64,000 nt of DNA from Escherichia coli (lineage in GTDB: Bacteria > Pseudomonadota > Gammaproteobacteria > Enterobacterales > Enterobacteriaceae), in assembly GCF_036503815.1 (NCBI RefSeq), contig NZ_AP027764.1:1922001-1986000 (forward strand), in the 5' to 3' direction. This document shows, one piece after another, positions 27,206 through 35,972 of this stretch (position 1 is its first letter; each line of letters begins with the position of its first letter). A program made the translations under genes and the position numbers. Below the pieces are notes generated by a model. It searched no databases. It was not told the DNA's origin and saw only the letters and a program-made list of their open reading frames with translations.

Positions 27206-28553
27206 CGTTACTCCAAACACCTCTCGCGTGGAATTGCGTAAAACGCTTACGTTAGTTCCGGTTGTAATGATGGGTCTTGCCTATATGCAGCCGATGACGC
27301 TGTTTGATACATTTGGTATCGTTTCAGGCCTCACGGATGGTCATGTGCCGACAGCCTATGCGTTCGCATTGATTGCGATCCTGTTTACGGCTCTGAGCTA
27401 CGGGAAGCTGGTTCGCCGCTATCCTTCTGCTGGCTCTGCATACACTTACGCCCAGAAATCCATTAGCCCGACCGTCGGCTTTATGGTGGGTTGGTCTTCT
27501 CTGCTCGACTATCTGTTCGCGCCGATGATCAACATTCTGCTGGCGAAAATCTATTTTGAAGCTCTGGTGCCTTCCATCCCATCGTGGATGTTTGTGGTGG
27601 CGCTGGTGGCCTTTATGACCGCCTTTAACCTGCGTAGTCTGAAATCCGTAGCGAACTTCAACACTGTAATCGTCGTGTTGCAGGTAGTGCTGATCGCGGT
27701 GATTCTGGGCATGGTTGTTTATGGCGTATTTGAAGGTGAAGGCGCTGGTACGCTGGCGAGCACTCGTCCTTTCTGGTCTGGCGATGCGCATGTTATCCCG
27801 ATGATTACCGGGGCGACAATCCTGTGCTTCTCCTTTACCGGCTTTGACGGCATCAGCAACCTGTCGGAAGAAACCAAAGATGCAGAGCGCGTGATCCCAC
27901 GTGCGATTTTCCTGACCGCGCTGATCGGCGGCATGATCTTCATCTTTGCAACTTACTTCCTGCAACTGTATTTCCCGGATATCTCTCGCTTTAAAGATCC
28001 GGATGCGTCACAGCCTGAAATCATGCTGTACGTTGCGGGTAAAGCGTTCCAGGTTGGCGCGCTGATCTTCTCCACCATTACCGTACTGGCGTCCGGTATG
28101 GCGGCGCACGCAGGCGTGGCGCGTCTGATGTACGTAATGGGTCGTGACGGCGTGTTCCCGAAAAGCTTCTTCGGTTATGTACACCCGAAATGGCGTACTC
28201 CGGCGATGAATATCATCCTGGTTGGCGCGATTGCCCTGCTGGCAATCAACTTTGACCTGGTAATGGCAACGGCGCTGATTAACTTTGGTGCGCTGGTGGC
28301 GTTCACCTTCGTTAACCTGTCGGTTATCTCGCAGTTCTGGATCCGTGAGAAGCGTAACAAGACGCTGAAAGATCACTTCCAGTATCTGTTCCTGCCGATG
28401 TGTGGTGCGCTGACTGTAGGTGCGCTGTGGGTTAACCTGGAAGAAAGCTCAATGGTTCTGGGTCTGATCTGGGCGGCAATCGGCCTGATTTACCTGGCTT
28501 GTGTCACCAAGAGCTTCCGTAATCCGGTTCCGCAGTACGAAGACGTTGCATAA
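27195..28553 (+). CDS. plaP: PlaP, low-affinity putrescine importer (formerly YeeF)
   Basis: A 452-residue inner-membrane transporter of the amino acid-polyamine-organocation (APC) family with about 12 membrane segments. PlaP imports putrescine by proton symport and is linked to pili-driven surface motility in E. coli. ATG 27195 (MSHNVTP) follows AAAGGAGAA by about 6 bases; an ATG two codons before is also open. The sequence appears almost identical to the K-12 protein. Expression may be coupled to yoeI, which overlaps its start. Confidence 0.95.
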   Translation: MSHNVTPNTSRVELRKTLTLVPVVMMGLAYMQPMTLFDTFGIVSGLTDGHVPTAYAFALIAILFTALSYGKLVRRYPSAGSAYTYAQKSISPTVGFMVGWSSLLDYLFAPMINILLAKIYFEALVPSIPSWMFVVALVAFMTAFNLRSLKSVANFNTVIVVLQVVLIAVILGMVVYGVFEGEGAGTLASTRPFWSGDAHVIPMITGATILCFSFTGFDGISNLSEETKDAERVIPRAIFLTALIGGMIFIFATYFLQLYFPDISRFKDPDASQPEIMLYVAGKAFQVGALIFSTITVLASGMAAHAGVARLMYVMGRDGVFPKSFFGYVHPKWRTPAMNIILVGAIALLAINFDLVMATALINFGALVAFTFVNLSVISQFWIREKRNKTLKDHFQYLFLPMCGALTVGALWVNLEESSMVLGLIWAAIGLIYLACVTKSFRNPVPQYEDVA

Positions 28554-28593
28554 TCTTACAAGCCGGATGACATAATCATCCGGTAAATCTCAA

Positions 28594-28623
28594 AAAGCCG
28601 GAGTTTGTCGCTCCGGCTTTTTT
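28594..28623. terminator. bidirectional terminator between plaP and sbcB
   Basis: Perfect stem AAAGCCGGAG (28594-28603) / CTCCGGCTTT (28611-28620) with A run before and T run after, so it can serve both convergent genes. Confidence 0.88.
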
Positions 28624-28626
28624 GTT

Positions 28627-30054
28627 TCAGACGATCTCTTCCGCGTACTGCCAAAGCGCTTTTAACAGCGCCACTTTCTCTTTGTCATCGGCATATTGTT
28701 GTGCCAGCATCTGCAATTCATCAGCATAGCCCTGCAAAAACTCTGGCGTGAAAACCTGGCGGCGGTGCTCCAGCCAGCGTTGCTGCTCGGCATAATCCAG
28801 CGTCCCCGGGAAGTTGCGCGCCCGATAATTGAACAACAGCTTTTCAATCCGTTTATCAACAAAAGTGATATCCAGTGCCGGTAAGTTACGCGGCTCGGTT
28901 TCCAGCACAATTTTCATTGCTGCACGATCGGCGTCACTGAAAAAGCCATTATAAAGCTGTGCATCCACGTTATCTGAAGGCGTAAACGGTTCGGCTTCGG
29001 CGAATATCGCCACCACTTTTTCACGCACTTGCGGATTTTCACGCAGAATTTTCAGGTTATCGAGGCAATGCTGACGATTAATTCCCAGTCGGTCGGCATC
29101 TTCCGGGCGTAGCGTATTCGCCTGGGCCAGCACCGGACATTTATTGATATGCACCAGTTTAACCGGAACGGCGGCGTTATCGCCAAGATCGGCTTTTGCG
29201 GTATATAGACGCTCGCGCAATGTGTCGCTATCCAGTTCCAGTAATGGCGAAATGTCTCCTGCCAAATCCACCATAATTACGGCATTGCGATTTTCAGGAT
29301 GCCACGCCAGCGGTGCCACCCAGCTGGTATTGCCACGCCATGCCCCAAACATTCCGGAAACGTGAACCAGGGGTTTCATCTGCGGAACATCAATCAACGC
29401 CATCAGTTTGTGTTTATTACGATGGGTAAAGAGATAATCAAACAGGCGTGGCTGACGCGTTTTTACCAGTTTCGCCATCGCAATAGTGGCGTACACATCA
29501 GCCATCGCATCGTGGGCGTTGCTATGTTCAATACCATTCGCTTTGGTTAAATGCTCAAGGCGAAAGCTCGGTAGACCGTCATCATTTTCAGGCCAGTTTA
29601 TTCCTTCCGGGCGCAGGGCATAACAGGCACGCATAACATCCAGTAAATCCCAGCGCGAGTTATCATGCTGCCAGCTCCAGGCGTAAGGATCGTAGAAATT
29701 ACGATAAAAAACGTTGCGTGTGACTTCGTCGTCGAAACGCACATTGTTGTAGCCCAGAATACAGGTCTTCGGTACGGTAAAAAGCGAGTGAATACGGGCG
29801 GCAAACGCGGCTTCGTTTTCTCCTTTCGCCCGTGCCTCCTGCGGGGTAATACCGGTAATTAATACTGCTCCAGGCTGGGGTAAATAGTCATCCGCGGGCT
29901 TGCAGTAAAAAACTTCGGGTTCGCCGATGACGTTAAATTCGTTATCAGTGCGAATGGCTGCGAACTGTGCAGGGCGATCTAACGCGGGGTGCGTTCCAAA
30001 GGTTTCGTAATCGTGAAACAAAAAGGTAGATTGTTGCTTACCGTCATTCATCAT
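28627..30054 (-). CDS. sbcB: SbcB, exodeoxyribonuclease I
   Basis: 3'-5' single-strand DNA exonuclease of recombination and mismatch repair, which interacts with SSB. 475 residues from MMNDGKQQ. The DEDD active site begins with Asp15 and Glu17 (FHDYETFG); SNAHDAMADVYATIAMA carries the later His/Asp. Two in-frame starts farther upstream (30102) were not chosen because the protein then exceeds the family length. Here its 3' end lies only 73 bp from plaP, without yeeD-yeeE between them. Confidence 0.97.
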   Translation of the reverse strand: MMNDGKQQSTFLFHDYETFGTHPALDRPAQFAAIRTDNEFNVIGEPEVFYCKPADDYLPQPGAVLITGITPQEARAKGENEAAFAARIHSLFTVPKTCILGYNNVRFDDEVTRNVFYRNFYDPYAWSWQHDNSRWDLLDVMRACYALRPEGINWPENDDGLPSFRLEHLTKANGIEHSNAHDAMADVYATIAMAKLVKTRQPRLFDYLFTHRNKHKLMALIDVPQMKPLVHVSGMFGAWRGNTSWVAPLAWHPENRNAVIMVDLAGDISPLLELDSDTLRERLYTAKADLGDNAAVPVKLVHINKCPVLAQANTLRPEDADRLGINRQHCLDNLKILRENPQVREKVVAIFAEAEPFTPSDNVDAQLYNGFFSDADRAAMKIVLETEPRNLPALDITFVDKRIEKLLFNYRARNFPGTLDYAEQQRWLEHRRQVFTPEFLQGYADELQMLAQQYADDKEKVALLKALWQYAEEIV

Positions 30055-30262
30055 TAGGTTAAATCCGTTATTTCTGCTGTCTGCCAGAGTATCAAATATC
30101 ACCGTGCTAATCAGCTTTAGCGCGACAATTTGGCAGCGAGTGGCAACAGATCATGTCAGATAAAAATGAGATAGTAGTCACATTTTCTTGCACTTTATTC
30201 CAGCCAGTTCATAAGTATTTCCGTAAAAAGAACAGCTATTTGAAACACCTGAGGGTTTGCTG

Positions 30263-31429
30263 TTGAAACGCCGTCTTATTATTGCTGCTTCTTTGTTCGT
30301 TTTTAATTTATCGTCTGGTTTTGCGGCGGAAAACATTCCTTTTTCACCTCAGCCTCCAGAGATTCATGCCGGGTCCTGGGTATTGATGGATTACACCACC
30401 GGTCAGATTCTCACCGCGGGTAATGAGCATCAACAGCGCAATCCCGCCAGCCTGACAAAGCTGATGACGGGCTATGTCGTGGATCGCGCTATCGATAGTC
30501 ATCGCATTACGCCAGACGATATTGTCACCGTGGGGCGTGATGCGTGGGCGAAAGATAATCCGGTGTTTGTCGGTTCTTCACTGATGTTTTTGAAAGAGGG
30601 CGATCGCGTATCGGTACGTGATTTAAGCCGTGGTTTAATTGTGGATTCCGGAAATGACGCTTGTGTTGCACTGGCTGACTATATTGCCGGTGGGCAACGG
30701 CAGTTTGTTGAAATGATGAACAACTATGCCGAGAAGCTGCATCTCAAGGATACGCATTTTGAAACAGTGCATGGTCTGGATGCACCTGGCCAGCATAGCT
30801 CGGCTTATGATTTAGCTGTGCTTTCTCGCGCTATCATCCACGGCGAGCCCGAGTTTTATCATATGTACAGTGAGAAAAGCCTCACCTGGAACGGTATTAC
30901 CCAGCAAAACCGTAACGGGTTATTGTGGGATAAAACCATGAATGTTGACGGCCTGAAAACGGGTCATACTTCTGGTGCCGGGTTTAATCTCATTGCTTCG
31001 GCTGTAGACGGGCAGCGTCGCCTCATTGCAGTGGTAATGGGTGCTGACAGCGCAAAAGGTCGTGAGGACGAGGCAAGAAAATTACTGCGTTGGGGGCAAC
31101 AAAACTTTACTACGGTGCAAATTTTGCACCGTGGGAAAAAGGTCGGTACGGAACGCATCTGGTATGGTGATAAAGAAAATATCGCCCTCGGAACGGAACA
31201 AGAGTTCTGGATGGTGCTACCGAAAGCCGAAATTCCACATATCAAAGCCAAATATACCCTTGATGGTAAAGAACTCACCGCGCCAATTAGCGCCCATCAG
31301 CGGGTAGGGGAAATTGAACTTTACGACCGTGATAAACAGGTGGCGCACTGGCCGCTGGTTACCCTGGAATCTGTCGGGGAAGGCAGCATGTTTTCCCGCC
31401 TGAGTGATTATTTCCACCATAAGGCCTGA
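30263..31429 (+). CDS. dacD: DacD, penicillin-binding protein 6b (D-alanyl-D-alanine carboxypeptidase)
   Basis: Periplasmic, membrane-tethered low-molecular-weight PBP that trims peptidoglycan pentapeptides. 388 residues from a TTG start at 30263, seven bases after GAGGG. It has a signal peptide (residues 1-21, ending GFAA), the active-site motifs S63-L-T-K66, VDSGNDA and LKTGHT, a C-terminal beta domain and an amphipathic C-terminal anchor. Another TTG two codons upstream is also possible. Confidence 0.95.
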   Translation: MKRRLIIAASLFVFNLSSGFAAENIPFSPQPPEIHAGSWVLMDYTTGQILTAGNEHQQRNPASLTKLMTGYVVDRAIDSHRITPDDIVTVGRDAWAKDNPVFVGSSLMFLKEGDRVSVRDLSRGLIVDSGNDACVALADYIAGGQRQFVEMMNNYAEKLHLKDTHFETVHGLDAPGQHSSAYDLAVLSRAIIHGEPEFYHMYSEKSLTWNGITQQNRNGLLWDKTMNVDGLKTGHTSGAGFNLIASAVDGQRRLIAVVMGADSAKGREDEARKLLRWGQQNFTTVQILHRGKKVGTERIWYGDKENIALGTEQEFWMVLPKAEIPHIKAKYTLDGKELTAPISAHQRVGEIELYDRDKQVAHWPLVTLESVGEGSMFSRLSDYFHHKA

Positions 31430-31513
31430 CCTTTCTTTTGCAGCAGACTGGCAGGAGTGCGAGTCTGCTCGCATAATCAACACTCATTCCTTGTGGTTTT
31501 AATATTGCAACTA

Positions 31514-31533
31514 TACTGTATATAAAAACAGTA
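31514..31533 (+). promoter_or_regulatory. LexA box of sbmC
   Basis: TACTGTATATAAAAACAGTA fits the SOS box pattern CTG-N10-CAG and lies 15 bp before the sbmC ATG. sbmC is a known LexA-regulated gene. Confidence 0.9.
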
Positions 31534-31547
31534 TTAATGGAGGCGTC

Positions 31548-32021
31548 ATGAACTACGAGATTAAGCAGGAAGATAAACGTACCGTTGCAGGTTTCCATCT
31601 CGTTGGCCCGTGGGAACAGACGGTAAAGAAAGGCTTTGAGCAGTTGATGATGTGGGTAGATAGCAAAAATATTGTGCCGAAGGAGTGGGTTGCTGTCTAT
31701 TACGACAATCCAGATGAAACACCCGCCGAAAAATTACGCTGCGACACCGTCGTGACGGTGCCGAATAACTTTACGCTCCCTGAAAACAGTGAGGGCGTCA
31801 TTCTGACAGAAATTTCAGGTGGTCAGTATGCGGTGGCGGTGGCTCGTGTAGTCGGTGATGATTTTGCTAAACCCTGGTATCAGTTCTTTAATAGCCTCTT
31901 GCAGGACAGTGCTTATGAAATGTTACCAAAGCCCTGCTTTGAGGTTTATTTGAACAATGGCGCGGAAGAGGGGTACTGGGATATCGAAATGTATGTTGCG
32001 GTGCAGCCAAAACATCACTAA
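31548..32021 (+). CDS. sbmC: SbmC (GyrI), DNA gyrase inhibitor
   Basis: A 157-residue single-domain SOUL/GyrI-like (AraC effector-binding fold) protein. It protects cells from gyrase poisons such as microcin B17 by interacting with gyrase. GGAGG lies just before the ATG. Expression should be SOS-controlled through the LexA box upstream. Confidence 0.95.
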   Translation: MNYEIKQEDKRTVAGFHLVGPWEQTVKKGFEQLMMWVDSKNIVPKEWVAVYYDNPDETPAEKLRCDTVVTVPNNFTLPENSEGVILTEISGGQYAVAVARVVGDDFAKPWYQFFNSLLQDSAYEMLPKPCFEVYLNNGAEEGYWDIEMYVAVQPKHH

Positions 32022-32219
32022 TTCATCTCAGGGCGGTGTGTTGACGCGAAGACCACTCTTTTTTTGAAAGCGAAAAGAGTAAGATGCGCCTTTCAAATTT
32101 TTCGCTCCTGCCGGGAAATTACACTGTTCCCGGTATGTCCGTCGGATAATTCAGAGGCGCGCCTTCTGGCCGACAGATGTGTTATGAGCGCTTTTAATCT
32201 TCATTAACGGAGTTTCTGC

Positions 32220-33278
32220 GTGCGTGCCGATAAGTCATTAAGCCCGTTTGAAATCCGGGTATACCGCCATTACCGCATTGTGCATGGTACTCGGGTCGCG
32301 CTGGCATTCCTGCTCACTTTTCTCATTATCCGCCTGTTTACTATCCCGGAAAGCACCTGGCCGCTGGTCACCATGGTGGTGATTATGGGGCCAATCTCGT
32401 TCTGGGGTAACGTTGTCCCTCGCGCATTCGAACGTATTGGCGGTACGGTGTTGGGGTCGATTTTAGGTCTTATCGCTCTGCAACTGGAGTTAATCTCGTT
32501 ACCGCTGATGTTAGTCTGGTGCGCGGCGGCTATGTTTCTTTGCGGTTGGCTGGCGCTGGGCAAGAAACCGTATCAAGGTTTATTGATTGGGGTGACGCTG
32601 GCAATTGTTGTTGGTTCCCCGACAGGTGAAATTGATACGGCGTTATGGCGAAGCGGCGATGTGATCCTCGGCTCTTTACTGGCAATGTTGTTTACCGGTA
32701 TCTGGCCACAACGGGCGTTCATCCACTGGCGCATTCAACTGGCGAAAAGTCTGACCGAGTATAATCGGGTCTATCAATCTGCATTCTCACCGAACTTACT
32801 CGAACGCCCACGTCTGGAAAGCCATCTACAAAAACTCCTGACCGATGCCGTGAAAATGCGTGGGCTGATTGCGCCCGCCAGCAAAGAAACCCGTATTCCA
32901 AAATCGATATATGAAGGTATCCAGACCATTAATCGCAATCTGGTTTGTATGCTGGAGTTGCAAATCAATGCATACTGGGCCACGCGCCCCAGCCATTTCG
33001 TGTTATTGAATGCGCAAAAACTTCGTGATACCCAGCACATGATGCAGCAAATACTGCTGAGCCTTGTTCATGCGCTGTACGAAGGTAATCCGCAGCCGGT
33101 TTTTGCCAATACGGAAAAATTGAACGATGCTGTGGAAGAGCTGCGTCAGTTGCTCGATAACCACCATGACCTGAAGGTCGTGGAAACACCAATCTATGGC
33201 TATGTGTGGCTGAACATGGAAACAGCGCATCAGCTTGAATTGCTATCGAATCTGATTTGCCGGGCCTTGCGCAAATAA
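32220..33278 (+). CDS. yeeA: YeeA, FUSC-family inner-membrane protein
   Basis: A 352-residue protein with a GTG start. The N-terminal half has about six closely spaced membrane segments (residues 25-165) followed by a cytoplasmic helical region, the arrangement of the fusaric-acid-resistance/aromatic-acid exporter (AaeB-like) family. No substrate is established for YeeA. It stands alone between sbmC and tmaR. Confidence 0.93.
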   Translation: MRADKSLSPFEIRVYRHYRIVHGTRVALAFLLTFLIIRLFTIPESTWPLVTMVVIMGPISFWGNVVPRAFERIGGTVLGSILGLIALQLELISLPLMLVWCAAAMFLCGWLALGKKPYQGLLIGVTLAIVVGSPTGEIDTALWRSGDVILGSLLAMLFTGIWPQRAFIHWRIQLAKSLTEYNRVYQSAFSPNLLERPRLESHLQKLLTDAVKMRGLIAPASKETRIPKSIYEGIQTINRNLVCMLELQINAYWATRPSHFVLLNAQKLRDTQHMMQQILLSLVHALYEGNPQPVFANTEKLNDAVEELRQLLDNHHDLKVVETPIYGYVWLNMETAHQLELLSNLICRALRK

Positions 33279-33449
33279 TTCCTGAACTTCAGAATCATCT
33301 TGCTGCTGCTTCGATTCAGCAAGGATAAAGGGTATGATAGTGAAAAGGGATAAAAGCATTGTCATCTGCGGCAGCTATGAGTAATGTTGGCCCTAACGAA
33401 TAGCGGTTGCTTAAACGAATCCGACTCTCACATTATCAGGGGTATAAAA

Positions 33450-33779
33450 ATGGAAACTACCAAGCCTTCATTCCAGGATGTACTGGAATTTGTTCGTCTG
33501 TTCCGTCGTAAGAACAAACTGCAACGTGAAATTCAGGACGTTGAGAAAAAGATCCGTGACAACCAGAAGCGCGTCCTGCTGCTGGACAACCTGAGTGATT
33601 ACATCAAGCCGGGGATGAGCGTTGAAGCAATCCAGGGCATCATCGCCAGCATGAAAGGTGACTATGAAGATCGCGTTGACGATTACATCATCAAAAATGC
33701 CGAGCTCTCCAAAGAACGCCGCGATATCTCCAAAAAGCTGAAAGCTATGGGCGAAATGAAAAACGGCGAAGCGAAGTAA
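33450..33779 (+). CDS. tmaR: TmaR (YeeX), pole-localised regulator of PTS enzyme I
   Basis: A 109-residue, mostly helical, charged protein (DUF496 family) with long coiled-coil-like stretches (about residues 18-45 and 75-105). In E. coli it clusters at a cell pole and recruits enzyme I of the sugar phosphotransferase system. I chose ATG 33450 (METTKPS), after GGGGTA; an upstream in-frame start at 33384 would add 22 unlikely residues. Confidence 0.95.
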   Translation: METTKPSFQDVLEFVRLFRRKNKLQREIQDVEKKIRDNQKRVLLLDNLSDYIKPGMSVEAIQGIIASMKGDYEDRVDDYIIKNAELSKERRDISKKLKAMGEMKNGEAK

Positions 33780-33793
33780 TTCCTGTTTTATTC

Positions 33794-33820
33794 AATGAGG
33801 GTTGCCCGGTAACCCTCATT
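33794..33820 (+). terminator. stem-loop after tmaR
   Basis: Perfect 10-bp stem AATGAGGGTT (33794-33803) / AACCCTCATT (33811-33820), loop of seven. No clear T run follows; the tandem CTCATTG repeats begin inside its 3' arm. Confidence 0.55.
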
Positions 33821-33856
33821 GCTCATTGCTCATTGCTCATTGCTCATTGCTCATTG
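33815..33856 (+). repeat. six tandem copies of CTCATTG
   Basis: The heptamer CTCATTG is repeated six times without interruption, starting within the 3' arm of the tmaR terminator hairpin. A repeat like this can change copy number by slippage. Confidence 0.9.
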
Positions 33857-33907
33857 TTTCTTTTCTGTGTATCACCGTCATCATTCCCATCTGATAACCT
33901 ATTGAAA

Positions 33908-34200
33908 TTAGCGACAGCCTTCTTCTGTATGCAGCAAGACAAAAAGTTCTGCAACTCCATTGTTATTAACCGCACTGGTTACTAACACATTGTGCGCTCC
34001 AGCTTCCCGTAACCAACTTTTCACCAAAGATATTTGTTCCATACTGGCTAAATCTGCTTTGGTTACTACTCCAATGACCGGGCGATTCATTGACGAGGTA
34101 AAGCCTGGCGAAAAAGGTGACCACGGTGCGTCCGCATTAAGCACCAGGGCGATAATGTCCGCTTCGCAGGCGCTGACTAACAGAGCACTGTAGAGGCTGC
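33908..34200 (-). pseudogene. pduV: pduV remnant (EutP/PduV GTPase-like, 3' part only)
   Basis: On the minus strand a frame reads SLYSALLVSACEADIIALVL, then NRPVIGVVTKADLA and WLREAGAHNV to a stop at 33908. From memory this follows Salmonella PduV closely. About 97 C-terminal residues remain of about 150; just upstream the frame runs into a stop (about 34204), and the N-terminal P-loop is absent. PduV is a GTPase-like protein of the propanediol-utilisation microcompartment. Its presence beside the cob genes indicates that an ancestral pdu-cob island was deleted, leaving this fragment. Confidence 0.8.
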
Positions 34201-34254
34201 GGTTTTATCGGTGAGGACTGGCAGCAAGATTTCCAGCCTTTTGACGGTGGGCCT

Positions 34255-34542
34255 GTGCAATCGTTATCAGATTCGTATAGCGATTATTCAGTGCTGCTAT
34301 TGATAGCAGCTGAAAGCGAGATATCCGTACCAGAATGGCTCCCTCATTCTGAGGGAACGACGGTAATTTTGATTGCAGAACACAATGCCCGTTTGCTGAC
34401 TGGTCCGGTTGGTGGGGCTGTAGCATTGATCCATTATCTGAATGAAATCTGTCATTCCAGAGAAACCGCTGTCAATGACGCATTTTGTCGGACGTTAACA
34501 CGAGGAAGTCTGGCTATTCCGCAATGCCATCTTCTTTCGTAA
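34255..34542 (+). CDS. unidentified ORF between pduV remnant and cobU
   Basis: The frame is open from 34177 and has a GTG at 34255, giving 95 residues, with an earlier stretch FIGEDWQQDFQPFDGG also in frame. Composition looks protein-like (VLLLIAAESEISVPEWL, then TTVILIAEHNARLLTGPVGG). I do not recognise the family. It may be the C-terminal remnant of a larger gene from the deleted pdu/cbi region. No clear ribosome site is present. Confidence 0.35.
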   Translation: MQSLSDSYSDYSVLLLIAAESEISVPEWLPHSEGTTVILIAEHNARLLTGPVGGAVALIHYLNEICHSRETAVNDAFCRTLTRGSLAIPQCHLLS

Positions 34543-34675
34543 TGGATTGAGAATGCTGGATTTTTAATTATATTACGCGCAGTATTAATCGCGTAAATGT
34601 TTTGCGGTCAGCAACAGTGGGGGAACCATTGTTCTGTTCAATGAATACCATCATACAATTGAATCAGGAGTCGGT

Positions 34676-35221
34676 ATGATGATTTTGGTGACAGGTGGAG
34701 CACGGAGCGGGAAGAGTCGCCACGCAGAGGCGCTTATTGGGGACTCTTCACAGGTTCTGTATATCGCCACCTCGCAAATCCTTGATGATGAGATGGCGGC
34801 ACGGATAGAACATCATCGGCAAGGCCGCCCGGCTCACTGGCGCACAGTGGAGCGCTGGCAACATCTTGATGAATTAATTCATGCAGACATTAACCCGAAT
34901 GAGGCTGTGTTGCTGGAATGCGTTACCACAATGGTGACTAATCTGTTGTTTGATTATGGCGGCGATAAAGACCCTGATGAATGGGATTATCAGGCGATGG
35001 AACAGGCGATTAATGTTGAGATTCAGTCGTTGATTGCTGCCTGCCAACGTTGCCCCGCAAAGGTTGTATTAGTGACTAACGAAGTGGGAATGGGGATTGT
35101 GCCGGAGAGTCGTCTGGCACGACATTTTCGTGATATTGCCGGGCGGGTAAATCAGCAGCTGGCCGCTGCGGCAAATGAAGTATGGCTGGTGGTTTCGGGT
35201 ATTGGAGTAAAAATCAAATGA
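34676..35221 (+). CDS. cobU: CobU, adenosylcobinamide kinase / guanylyltransferase
   Basis: Bifunctional enzyme of the nucleotide-loop assembly of adenosylcobalamin: phosphorylates adenosylcobinamide and transfers GMP. 181 residues; P-loop TGGARSGKSRHAE at about residues 6-18, and the LVTNEVGMGIVP motif. From memory the middle of the protein (about residues 45-110) differs noticeably from the K-12 copy, whereas CobS next door seems nearly identical, so the gene may be a recombinant allele. It overlaps cobS (ATGA). Confidence 0.94.
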   Translation: MMILVTGGARSGKSRHAEALIGDSSQVLYIATSQILDDEMAARIEHHRQGRPAHWRTVERWQHLDELIHADINPNEAVLLECVTTMVTNLLFDYGGDKDPDEWDYQAMEQAINVEIQSLIAACQRCPAKVVLVTNEVGMGIVPESRLARHFRDIAGRVNQQLAAAANEVWLVVSGIGVKIK

Positions 35222-35961
35222 GTAAATTATTTTGGGCGATGCTCTCATTTATTACGCGTCTGCCTGTACCGCGTCGCTGGTCCCAGGGACTGGATTTCGA
35301 GCATTATTCTCGCGGTATTATTACTTTTCCTTTAATTGGATTATTGCTTGGCGCGATTAGCGGGCTGGTCTTCATTGTGCTGCAGGCATGGTGTGGCGTA
35401 CCACTGGCGGCATTGTTTAGCGTACTTGTGCTGGCGCTGATGACCGGGGGATTCCACCTGGACGGCCTCGCTGATACCTGTGATGGCGTATTTTCTGCAC
35501 GTAGCCGCGATCGCATGTTGGAAATCATGCGTGATAGCCGTTTAGGCACCCACGGCGGTCTGGCATTGATTTTTGTTGTACTGGCAAAGATTCTGGTGTT
35601 AAGCGAGCTGGCTTTGCGTGGCGAACCGATCCTTGCATCGCTGGCGGCAGCATGCGCGGTCAGCCGCGGGACTGCCGCATTATTGATGTATCGTCATCGT
35701 TATGCCCGGGAAGAAGGGCTTGGCAATGTGTTCATTGGCAAAATTGATGGGCGACAAACCTGCGTCACACTCGGTTTAGCCGCTATTTTTGCTGCCGTAT
35801 TATTGCCAGGTATGCATGGTGTGGCTGCTATGGTGGTGACGATGGTGGCGATTTTCATCCTCGGTCAGCTTCTCAAACGTACGCTGGGCGGGCAAACCGG
35901 CGATACGCTGGGAGCAGCCATAGAGCTTGGTGAACTGGTCTTCCTGCTGGCACTGCTATAA
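35218..35961 (+). CDS. cobS: CobS, cobalamin (5'-phosphate) synthase
   Basis: Inner-membrane enzyme that joins adenosylcobinamide-GDP and alpha-ribazole (phosphate). 247 residues with about six hydrophobic segments and the conserved GGFHLDGLADTCDG motif (about residues 79-92) plus DSRLGTHG. I chose ATG 35218, overlapping the cobU stop; an upstream in-frame start lies within cobU. Confidence 0.95.
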   Translation: MSKLFWAMLSFITRLPVPRRWSQGLDFEHYSRGIITFPLIGLLLGAISGLVFIVLQAWCGVPLAALFSVLVLALMTGGFHLDGLADTCDGVFSARSRDRMLEIMRDSRLGTHGGLALIFVVLAKILVLSELALRGEPILASLAAACAVSRGTAALLMYRHRYAREEGLGNVFIGKIDGRQTCVTLGLAAIFAAVLLPGMHGVAAMVVTMVAIFILGQLLKRTLGGQTGDTLGAAIELGELVFLLALL

Positions 35962-35972
35962 AGAGACGTGAC

